A stretch of 14,754 nt of DNA from the NCBI GenBank assembly GCA_013153795.1, contig JAADDV010000072.1, forward strand, positions 1 to 14,754, in the 5' to 3' direction. Positions 6,273-13,127 of the stretch are shown here, in pieces (position 1 is the first letter of the stretch; the number at the start of each line of letters is the position of its first letter). The notes under the pieces were generated by a model, which was given only the letters and a program-made list of their open reading frames with translations, searched no databases and had not been told where the DNA came from. This DNA comes from Aquificota bacterium. Its GTDB lineage: Bacteria > Aquificota > Aquificia > Aquificales > Hydrogenothermaceae. The position numbers were made by a program, and so were the translations under genes.

Positions 6273-6779
6273 ACCAATAAGAACCTGTATAATCTGTAAA
6301 AAAAAAGTCCTAAAGAAAATCTCTTAAGATTTTTAAAAAAAACTAAAGAATTTGACCCTCTTCAAAAAAAAGAAGGAAGAGGGTTTTATATATGTTTGGG
6401 TTGTCTAGAAAATAAAAAATTAAGAAAGTTAGGAGTTAGTAAAGAAAACGTGAAAGAAAATTTAAAAAAACAGATAGTAAATTTTCTTCAACTTGGGTGG
6501 AGAAGTCGTCAGATAAAAATAGGTTTTGATGATTCTATTAAAGAAATAAGAAAAGGAAAAAAAGGTTTTTTAATAGTTGCTGAAGATATAGCAGAAAGGA
6601 CGAAAAGGAATATTTTAAGGGAGCATAAAGGAGAATATTTTCAAATTTTTAAAAAAGCAGAAATAGGTCATTTTTTAGGAAGGGGAGAAGTTGGGATAAT
6701 ATTTGTCCCAGAAACTAAATTTGGGTTAAAATTAAAAAATTTACTTAAACAATACTTACAGCTCGATACCAGGAGGTAA
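6232..6779 (+). CDS. YlxR-YlxQ fusion protein (DUF448 + L7Ae-like) with apparent -1 frameshift
   Basis: Two reading frames together encode one recognisable protein. Frame 1 starts at TTG 6232, five bases after GAGGA and overlapping the nusA end. It reads LKESRNFQEKTRAKPIRTCIICKKK and then hits a stop at 6325-6327. From the nine-A run (6298-6306) the -1 frame continues as PKENLLRFLKKTKEF, GRGFYICLGC and an L7Ae/YlxQ-like domain ending at 6779. The first part is the YlxR RNA-binding fold, with CIIC and CLGC cysteine pairs and a GRGFYIC motif. The second part (about GFLIVAEDIAERTKRNI to VGIIFVPE) is YlxQ-like, a presumed K-turn RNA binder. One extra A would restore one frame. The open frame from TTG 6396 alone gives 127 aa. 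The order nusA-ylxR-ylxQ-infB is standard. Whether the break is an error, a mutation or programmed slippage cannot be told here. Confidence 0.75.
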
Positions 6780-6786
6780 CAATAGG

Positions 6787-9468
6787 TTGCAAAAGATAAA
6801 GATATCAGATTTAGCTAAAGAATTTGGAATTACATGGAAGGAACTTGCAGAGGAAATTAAAAATCTTACTGGAAAATCTATAAAATCTCCTTCTACAAAA
6901 ATAGATGAAGAGATTGTAAATCTTTTAAGGGACTTTTTACAACCTCAAGAAGAAGAAAAACAAGAAGAAACAGTTTCTATACAGATAGAAGAAAAAGAAG
7001 AAAAACCTATAAAAAAATACAGGCTTTTTGAGTTAACTCATGAGCTTAATATACCTTATGAAGAGCTAGTTAATGCTTTAAAAGTAGTAGGATTTTCTGA
7101 AGAAATAACAAACTTTACAGAAATAGATGAACAAACATTAGAAAAAGCTAAAGAATATCTTGAAGAAAAAAGAAAAAGAGAAGAAGAAGAAAGGAAAGCA
7201 AAAGAAAAAAGAGCCAGATTAAAAGAACTTATTAAAGAAGCTGAAGAAAAAGCAAAAAAAGAAATTCAAAAAGAAGAAAAACCAGTAGAAATAAAAACTA
7301 CAGAAGAAAAGAAAGAAGAAATTAAGGAAGTTCAAAAAGAAGTTGTAAAACAAAAAGAACAAATAAAAGAAGAAAAGAAAGAGTTTAAAAAGGAAGAAAA
7401 AGAAAAGCCAGGTAAGTTTAAAAAGCAGGAATTTAAAAAAGATAAAGTGAAAAATGAGAAAAAAGAAGAAGTAAAAAAACCCAAAAAAGAATTAGATACT
7501 CAAGAAGAAAAAGCAAAAGAAGAAAAAATAGAGATAAAAGTAAAGAAAGATTATAGAGAGTCAAAAGAAGAAAAAGCTGAAATGGAAGCTCTCAAAAAGC
7601 TTATGGGAGCTCAGCCAAAGAAAAAGAAAAAGAAGAAAAAGAAAAAAGAAGAAGCAAAAGCTACAGCTTCAACAGAAACTAAAGAAGAGGAAGACCTTAA
7701 AATTGCCATTATCCCAGAGGTCATTACCGTTAGAGAGCTTGCAGACCTTTTAAATCTTCCAGTAAATCAAATTATGGCAGACCTCCTTAAAAAAGGAATT
7801 TTGGCAACTGTAAACCAGACTATAGACCCAGAAATAGCTCTTCAAATTGCTGAAGAACATGGATTTTTAGCAGAAATCCAAAAAGAAGGAGAAGAAGTTT
7901 CTATAGTAGAGGAACTTCCAGAGGAAGAAAAGAAAAAACTCCTTGGTGAAGAGGAAGAAGAAGGAGAACTTGTTGAAAGACCTCCTGTTGTTACAGTAAT
8001 GGGTCACGTTGACCACGGTAAAACTACACTTCTTGATACTATAAGAAAAACTGACGTTGCAGCTAGAGAAAAAGGCGGTATAACCCAGCATATAGGTGCT
8101 TATAAAATAAAACTTCCTAGTGGAAAAGAAATCACATTTTTAGATACTCCAGGACACGAAGCATTTACAACATTAAGGGCTAGAGGTTCAAAAGTTGCAG
8201 ACATTGCTGTTCTTGTTGTAGCTGCTGATGATGGAGTAAAACCTCAAACAGTTGAAGCTATAAACCATGCAAAAAATGCTGGTGTTCCTATAATTGTAGC
8301 TATAAACAAAATAGATAAACCAGGAGCAGACCCTGAAAGGGTAAAAAGAGAGCTTTCACAATATGAGCTTATACCGGAAGAATGGGGTGGCGATACAATA
8401 ATGGTTCCTGTTTCGGCAAAAACAGGACAGAATATAGAAGATTTACTAGAAAATATTCTCCTTGTTTCTGAAATTCTAGAGCTTAAAGCAAATCCAGAAA
8501 AACCGGCAATAGGAACAGTAATTGAGTCTAAATTAGACCCAAAAAGAGGTCCTGTTGCTACAGTTCTAATAGAAAACGGAACCCTCCATACAGGAGATTA
8601 CTTCGTTGCTGGTTATACATGGGGTAAAGTAAGGGCTATGTTTGATGAAAGAGGTAATCAGCTTAAGGAAGCTGGACCAGGAACTCCTGTAGAGGTTTTA
8701 GGATTTAATGAAGTTCCCCATGCAGGGGATAAGTTTATAGTTAAAAAATCAGAAAGAGAAGCAAGACAACTTGCAGAACTTAGAAAACAGAAAAGAGAAG
8801 AAGAGCTTCTTGCTAAAAGAACAAGAATGCATCTTGAAAACCTTGCTGGAGCAAAAGAAGTTAATATCATCCTTAAAGCTGACGTTCAAGGTTCCCTAGA
8901 AGCTCTTTTAAAAGCTATAGAGGAACTTTCTGAAAAATTTGAAGATGTAAAAATAAATGTTATTCATAGCGGTATTGGTGCTATATCTGAAAGTGATGTT
9001 ATGCTTGCTGCAGCTTCAAATGCAATCATTATAGGATTTAACGTAAGACCTGATGCTGCAGCAAGAAGAGCAGCAGAGGAAGAAAATGTAGATATTAAAA
9101 TATACGGTATTATCTATGATGTTCTTGATGATTTAGAAAAAGCTCTTAAAGGTATGCTTGAGCCTGTTCAAAGGGAAGAGCTTCTTGGAACATGTGAGGT
9201 TAAACAGATATTCAGAGTTAAAGGAGTTGGAACTGTTGCAGGTTGTATAGTAACAGAAGGAGTTATAAGAAGAAATGCAAAAGCTAGACTTGTTAGGGAC
9301 GGTGTTGTTATATACGACGGGGAAATAAACTCTCTTAAGAGATTTAAAGAAGATGTGAAAGAAGTTGCTAAAGGTTATGAATGTGGTTTAACTCTTAAAG
9401 ACTTTAATGATATAAAACCAGGAGATATTATAGAAGCTTATGAAATTGTTTCTGAGAAGCAAGAATAA
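6787..9468 (+). CDS. infB: Translation initiation factor IF-2
   Basis: IF-2 (893 aa) is the GTPase that brings fMet-tRNA to the 30S subunit and joins the 50S. G-domain motifs are intact: G1 GHVDHGKT (406-413), G3 DTPGHE (453-458), G4 NKID (507-510) and SAKTG near 543. They are followed by domain II, the linker helix and the C-terminal fMet-tRNA-binding domain (ending DIKPGDIIEAYEIV). The N-terminal region holds two IF2_N-like modules (about 1-50 and 76-125), a long Lys/Glu-rich coil (about 125-300) with ten lysines in a row at 278-287, and a third module-like segment just before the G domain. Start is TTG 6787 with GGAGGT nine bases upstream, embedded in the stop of the preceding gene. It is the last gene of the cluster. 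Confidence 0.97.
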   Translation: MQKIKISDLAKEFGITWKELAEEIKNLTGKSIKSPSTKIDEEIVNLLRDFLQPQEEEKQEETVSIQIEEKEEKPIKKYRLFELTHELNIPYEELVNALKVVGFSEEITNFTEIDEQTLEKAKEYLEEKRKREEEERKAKEKRARLKELIKEAEEKAKKEIQKEEKPVEIKTTEEKKEEIKEVQKEVVKQKEQIKEEKKEFKKEEKEKPGKFKKQEFKKDKVKNEKKEEVKKPKKELDTQEEKAKEEKIEIKVKKDYRESKEEKAEMEALKKLMGAQPKKKKKKKKKKEEAKATASTETKEEEDLKIAIIPEVITVRELADLLNLPVNQIMADLLKKGILATVNQTIDPEIALQIAEEHGFLAEIQKEGEEVSIVEELPEEEKKKLLGEEEEEGELVERPPVVTVMGHVDHGKTTLLDTIRKTDVAAREKGGITQHIGAYKIKLPSGKEITFLDTPGHEAFTTLRARGSKVADIAVLVVAADDGVKPQTVEAINHAKNAGVPIIVAINKIDKPGADPERVKRELSQYELIPEEWGGDTIMVPVSAKTGQNIEDLLENILLVSEILELKANPEKPAIGTVIESKLDPKRGPVATVLIENGTLHTGDYFVAGYTWGKVRAMFDERGNQLKEAGPGTPVEVLGFNEVPHAGDKFIVKKSEREARQLAELRKQKREEELLAKRTRMHLENLAGAKEVNIILKADVQGSLEALLKAIEELSEKFEDVKINVIHSGIGAISESDVMLAAASNAIIIGFNVRPDAAARRAAEEENVDIKIYGIIYDVLDDLEKALKGMLEPVQREELLGTCEVKQIFRVKGVGTVAGCIVTEGVIRRNAKARLVRDGVVIYDGEINSLKRFKEDVKEVAKGYECGLTLKDFNDIKPGDIIEAYEIVSEKQE

Positions 9469-9489
9469 AAATTGAAAAACTTATAAAGG

Positions 9490-9516
9490 GCGGGGCTATT
9501 AAGCCCCGCTTTTTTT
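9490..9516 (+). terminator. Rho-independent terminator after infB
   Basis: GCGGGGCT (9490-9497) and AGCCCCGC (9502-9509) form an 8-bp GC-rich stem with a four-base loop, followed directly by seven T. It lies 21 bases after the infB stop and is by far the most GC-rich hairpin in this part of the window, so it should end the rpsB-infB transcript. The T run stops only ten bases before the queE start codon. Confidence 0.93.
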
Positions 9517-9526
9517 GTTTAAAGCT

Positions 9527-10162
9527 ATGAAAAAAATGAAAGTTGTTGAGATATTTAGGACTGTAGAAGGAGAAGGTAGCTGGGTAGGTTATCCAGTATC
9601 TTTTATAAGGCTTGAAGGGTGTAATTTAAGATGCCCATGGTGTGACACTCCTTATTCTTACGATGGAAAGACCTATAAAGAAATGTCTCTAGAAGAGATA
9701 TTTCTAGAAATTGAAAAATTTGGCTTAAAGAGATTATGTATAACTGGCGGTGAACCTTTTTTAACAGAAGAGCTCCCTTCCCTTGTGGAAATGTTTTTGA
9801 AACATGGATACAAAGTTTTAATAGAAACAAACGGGACTTTGTGGAATGAAAAAATAAAAGAAATTTTTAATGAAAATCTCTTTATTGTTTGCTCTCCAAA
9901 ACCTCCTACTTATTTGATAAACGAAAATCTTGTTCCTTTTATTTCAGAGCTGAAATATGTTATAGATGATTTTATAAAAATACAGGATATATACAAACCT
10001 GATATTTTAGAAAGAGTAAAAAATAAAACTATTATTTTGCAACCTGAAAGTAATCTGCCTGAAAGGGTAGAAAAAGCCCTACAAATACAAGATGAGCTTT
10101 TAAAAAAAGGTATTGAAAGTAAAATAATACCCCAGTGTCATAAAGTTTTAGGTTTGCCCTAG
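9527..10162 (+). CDS. queE: 7-carboxy-7-deazaguanine synthase (QueE), radical SAM enzyme
   Basis: This 211-residue radical SAM protein has the CxxxCxxC cluster motif (C32, C36, C39 in EGCNLRCPWCDTP). It is preceded by the QueE N-terminal pattern EIFRTVEGEGSWVGYP and followed by TGGEP (73-77). QueE converts 6-carboxytetrahydropterin to 7-carboxy-7-deazaguanine, the ring-contraction step toward preQ0 and queuosine. The C-terminal QCHK motif (LGLP end) is typical. I choose ATG 9527; ATG 9536 is equally possible. Upstream TTG codons lie in the terminator and are rejected. No real Shine-Dalgarno is visible (only AAAG) and the infB terminator ends ten bases upstream, so expression may depend on read-through or a leaderless message. 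No other queuosine gene is in the window. Confidence 0.94.
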   Translation: MKKMKVVEIFRTVEGEGSWVGYPVSFIRLEGCNLRCPWCDTPYSYDGKTYKEMSLEEIFLEIEKFGLKRLCITGGEPFLTEELPSLVEMFLKHGYKVLIETNGTLWNEKIKEIFNENLFIVCSPKPPTYLINENLVPFISELKYVIDDFIKIQDIYKPDILERVKNKTIILQPESNLPERVEKALQIQDELLKKGIESKIIPQCHKVLGLP

Positions 10163-10182
10163 TTTTTTCTTCATTTTTCATT

Positions 10183-10210
10183 TTTTGTAGTTTATATTAA
10201 AGCTACAAAA
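10183..10210. repeat. 8-bp inverted repeat upstream of tetR (candidate operator)
   Basis: TTTTGTAG (10183-10190) and CTACAAAA (10203-10210) are perfect inverted copies with a 12-base spacer, which itself holds TTTA/TAAA and a TATATT that would serve as a -10 box. A 28-bp dyad over the -10 of a TetR-type gene is the classic place for autorepression. It lies 26 bases upstream of the regulator's start codon. Alternatively it is just a weak hairpin after queE; no T run follows on the plus strand. Confidence 0.4.
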
Positions 10211-10235
10211 TAAATAACTTATCTGAGGGGAGATA

Positions 10236-10838
10236 TTGTCTAATATAAGAAAAATGTCTAAAGAAGAAAAAAAGAAAGAAATTGTTAAAGTTGCTTGTAA
10301 ACTTTTTGCTGAAAAGGGATATTACAATACCACTATTCCAGACATAGCTGAAGCTATTGGAATGAGTGTTGGAAACTTATATAACTATTTTTCTTCTAAA
10401 GAAGATTTAGCAAAATATATAATGCAGTATTCATCTCAACTTTTAGGTAGTGAAATAAAAAAAATAAATGAGAAAAATATTTCTACAAAAGAAAAAATAT
10501 TTCAAATAGTGAAAAGATTTTTTGAAATTGCAGAAGAACAACCTGAGTTAATTGAATATTTTTTAAGAGTTTTTCTCTCAAATAGAGAAGTCTTTAAAGA
10601 AGGTTGTGAAGGTTTTTTATGTGTTAGTGAAGTTGTTACAGAGCTTATGCTTTTTTTAGAAGAAGGAGCTAGAAAAGGAGATTTAAGGCAACAAGATTTT
10701 TTTCCCGCTTTTGTTACTCTTATGGGTCCTTTAGGAGGCATGGTATTTTTGAAAGGAGAAAATGTATTGCCAAAATCTCCTTTAGAGTATTCTAAAGAAA
10801 TTGCTGAAAACATATGGAGAGCTTTAAAAAAGGATTAA
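10236..10838 (+). CDS. TetR/AcrR-family transcriptional regulator
   Basis: This 200-residue protein has a TetR-type N-terminal DNA-binding domain. The pattern KKEIVKVACKLFAEKGYYNTTIPDIAEAIGMSVGNLYNYFSSKEDL is diagnostic, with the helix-turn-helix at about residues 33-52. The helical C-terminal domain would bind an unknown ligand. The start is TTG 10236, because GAGGGGAG (10225-10232) sits just upstream; ATG 10254 has no ribosome-binding site at proper distance. It has its own gap with a dyad overlapping a -10-like box, suggesting autoregulation. The next gene, in the same direction, is a copper-type TonB-dependent receptor, so that gene is a possible target. This is inference from position only. 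The C-terminal half has C125 and C129 region cysteines (GCEGFLCV), which could sense metal or redox, but this is speculative. Confidence 0.92.
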   Translation: MSNIRKMSKEEKKKEIVKVACKLFAEKGYYNTTIPDIAEAIGMSVGNLYNYFSSKEDLAKYIMQYSSQLLGSEIKKINEKNISTKEKIFQIVKRFFEIAEEQPELIEYFLRVFLSNREVFKEGCEGFLCVSEVVTELMLFLEEGARKGDLRQQDFFPAFVTLMGPLGGMVFLKGENVLPKSPLEYSKEIAENIWRALKKD

Positions 10839-10870
10839 CAAAAGCTCTTAAAAAATTTTTATATTTCTTC
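10818..10870 (+). terminator. Possible weak terminator overlapping the tetR stop
   Basis: AGAGCTTT (10818-10825) and AAAGCTCT (10841-10848) can form an 8-bp stem with a 15-base loop that contains the tetR stop codon. An A run and then a T-rich stretch follow. The large loop and the A run before the T-rich part make it a poor match to a standard terminator. Confidence 0.3.
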
Positions 10871-10879
10871 TTTTAAAAC

Positions 10880-10925
10880 TTGATTTCAATCAATGTTAAT
10901 AAACTCTTTGAAATCTAAATTCAAA
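10880..10925. promoter_or_regulatory. Two dyads in the gap before the TonB-dependent receptor
   Basis: The 163-base gap 10839-11001 contains TTGATT-TC-AATCAA (10880-10893) and TTTGAA-N7-TTCAAA (10907-10925), both perfect inverted repeats. Nearby are two copies of TGTTAAT (10894-10900 and 10953-10959). A -10-like TATGTT lies at 10951-10956 but no convincing -35 is at the right distance. These are candidate binding sites for a regulator of the receptor, perhaps the neighbouring TetR protein. Neither dyad looks like the one upstream of tetR, and chance is possible in AT-rich DNA. Confidence 0.3.
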
Positions 10926-11001
10926 ATGACTGTTTATTTTTATAAAAAAATATGTTAATTTTTTCGTTGTTTTAACAGGGTAGTTAACAAAGGAGGAAAG
11001 A

Positions 11002-13062
11002 ATGAAGAAGCTTCTTGCAGCAGCACTGATAACTCCTGTTATTATTGGAATTTCTTCAGCCCAAGAAGTATTAAAAATAAGAAAAATAACAGTAGCTGAA
11101 GAAATTCAACAAGAAGAAACAACAGGAGCTGTTAAAGAATTAGAAGAAGAATTTATAAAATTAACAAGACAAATAGATTTAGGAGAAATTCTTTCAAATT
11201 ATTACCCTGAAATAAACCATATAAGAAAAGGTGGAGTTGCAAATGATATTGTATTAAGAGGATTTGGAAGAGATAACATAAATGTTCTTATAGATGGAAT
11301 GCGTATTTATGGAGCTTGTCCAAATAGAATGGACCCTCCTATTTTTCATATATCTACTCCCCAAGTTAAAGAAGTGCAAATATTAGAAGGACCTTTTGAT
11401 GTTTCAAATCAAGGGTCTTTAGCAGGCTTAATAAATGTAATTTCAAAAGACCCTCAAGAAGGGACAAGTGGGTCTTTTGGCTTTACAGGTGGTTTTTTTG
11501 ATTATATAAATGGAAGTATCCAAGGAAATGTTGGGAATGAGCTTATAAAACTTTTAACAGGATATAACAAACAATTTTCTCATCCTTATAAATCTGGAGA
11601 AGGAAAAAGAATAACAGAATATCCTCAAGGTATGTCTGCTTATAAACCTTCTGAATACAATCACACAGCTTTTAATATAGATAATTTGTGGGCAAAAGTT
11701 CTTTTTACACCAAATAATGAGCATAACTTAAAACTAAGTTATGCTTTTGATGAAGCAAAAGATGTTCTCTATCCATATCTTATGATGGATGCAATGTATG
11801 ATAGAACTCACAGAATAAATGGGGAGTATTTTTTAAAGCCCTATAATTTAAAAATTTCAGCATACTGGAATTTTGTAAGACATGATATGCAAGATAGATG
11901 GAGGGTTAGCTCTATTCCATGGACAAATGGGACTAAATCTACTAGAGGCTACATGATGCGAACTTTAGCTAAAACAAAAACTTATGGAGGAAAAATAGAG
12001 AAAAATTTTAGGATTAATGATGTATTTATAACAACTGGATTAGATGCTTATGTTAGAAATTGGAAAGCAGATAATCAAATTATGATGTTAGATAACAAAG
12101 GTATGATACCAGATGTAGATATAACTAATATTGGTGTTTATATAAAAGGAAGCAAAAAAATAAATAACTATATAATATCTGCAGGTTTAAGATTTGATAA
12201 TACAAAATCAGAAGCTAATGAAGACGCTTTAGGAGAGGCTAATAAAAATATTTATAATGAGTATTATGGAAATAACTATGATTTATCAAAAACAGATTCT
12301 TATCTTACTGGAAATTTAGTAATCAGATATAAATTTAATAAAAGAAATAGCGTATATATAGGTTTTGGCCATACAGTAAGAGTCCCTGACCCAGAAGAAA
12401 GATATATTGCCTTAAAAAAGCCTATGAACAAACCTGATTGGGTAGGAAATCCAAATCTAGACTATACCAAAAATGATGAAGTAGATGCTGGATTTGAGTA
12501 TTTCTGGAATTTATTCGGTTTAAAAGGAAACGTGTTCTATAGTGATTTAACAGATTATATCTATCTTACAAAAATATCTGGAAATAAAATGGCAATGTCA
12601 TACCAAAATATAGATGCACATATATATGGAGGAGATATCTCATTAATAGCTATACTTAATGATTATGTGTCTTTTGAAATGGGAGCAGCTTATCAAAGAG
12701 GAAAAAAAGATAGTGGAAACTATACTGATAGTGATTTAGCAGAAATACCTCCTTTAAAAACAAGAGCAGCTTTGAAATATGATAATGGTTCTTTCTTTGG
12801 AATTATAGAAGGTATTTATTCAGCAAAACAAGATAAAGTTGACTCAGATTTAAATGAAAAGGAGACAAAATCTTATATTGTTTTTAATCTAAAAACAGGA
12901 TATGTTGTATACGGCAAAGGTTTAATTTCTATTGGAATAGATAATATATTCGATAAAAATTATTATACTCATCTTTCTTATTTTAGAAATCCTTTCTCTT
13001 CAGGAGTTAGAATACCTGAGCCAGGAAGATTTATATATTTAAATGTTTCTTATAATTTCTAA
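11002..13062 (+). CDS. TonB-dependent outer-membrane receptor, copper-type (OprC/NosA-like)
   Basis: This 686-residue receptor has a signal peptide (MKK, hydrophobic core, predicted cut after ISSA at residue 20). A plug domain follows (about 45-155: NDIVLRGFGRDNINVLIDGM, then VKEVQILEGPFDV and AGLINVISKDP). A long beta-barrel ends in an aromatic-terminated last strand (LNVSYNF). The plug contains GACPNRMDPP with C106 and M110 (CxxxM), and the barrel contains VRHDMQDRW with H294 and M296 (HxM). These are the copper ligands described for Pseudomonas OprC (CxxxM and HxM). Copper uptake is therefore likely; the NosA relatives supply nitrous oxide reductase. A TonB-box-like LKIRKITV follows the signal peptide. 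A strong AAGGAGG precedes ATG 11002. It is flanked by a TetR gene upstream and a terminator downstream, so it is probably a single-gene unit. Confidence 0.92.
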   Translation: MKKLLAAALITPVIIGISSAQEVLKIRKITVAEEIQQEETTGAVKELEEEFIKLTRQIDLGEILSNYYPEINHIRKGGVANDIVLRGFGRDNINVLIDGMRIYGACPNRMDPPIFHISTPQVKEVQILEGPFDVSNQGSLAGLINVISKDPQEGTSGSFGFTGGFFDYINGSIQGNVGNELIKLLTGYNKQFSHPYKSGEGKRITEYPQGMSAYKPSEYNHTAFNIDNLWAKVLFTPNNEHNLKLSYAFDEAKDVLYPYLMMDAMYDRTHRINGEYFLKPYNLKISAYWNFVRHDMQDRWRVSSIPWTNGTKSTRGYMMRTLAKTKTYGGKIEKNFRINDVFITTGLDAYVRNWKADNQIMMLDNKGMIPDVDITNIGVYIKGSKKINNYIISAGLRFDNTKSEANEDALGEANKNIYNEYYGNNYDLSKTDSYLTGNLVIRYKFNKRNSVYIGFGHTVRVPDPEERYIALKKPMNKPDWVGNPNLDYTKNDEVDAGFEYFWNLFGLKGNVFYSDLTDYIYLTKISGNKMAMSYQNIDAHIYGGDISLIAILNDYVSFEMGAAYQRGKKDSGNYTDSDLAEIPPLKTRAALKYDNGSFFGIIEGIYSAKQDKVDSDLNEKETKSYIVFNLKTGYVVYGKGLISIGIDNIFDKNYYTHLSYFRNPFSSGVRIPEPGRFIYLNVSYNF

Positions 13063-13095
13063 GGTCTATTTTTGCCTCTCTTGGTGTTTTGTTTT

Positions 13096-13127
13096 AGGTG
13101 CCTTTTAAGGCACCTATTATTTTTTAT
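13096..13127 (+). terminator. Rho-independent terminator after the TonB-dependent receptor
   Basis: AGGTGCCTT (13096-13104) and AAGGCACCT (13107-13115) form a near-perfect palindromic stem, followed by ATTATTTTTTATTT. The hairpin sits between the receptor stop and the stop of the convergent helicase gene. On the plus strand the T-rich tract overlaps the last codons of the helicase. On the minus strand the hairpin is followed by AAAAC, not T, so it should work mainly for the receptor transcript. Confidence 0.85.

Noticed and set aside
10163..10182. Terminator directly after queE
   Set aside because: Only a four-base stem (TAGG/CCTA around the stop codon) precedes the T-rich stretch, too weak to call.
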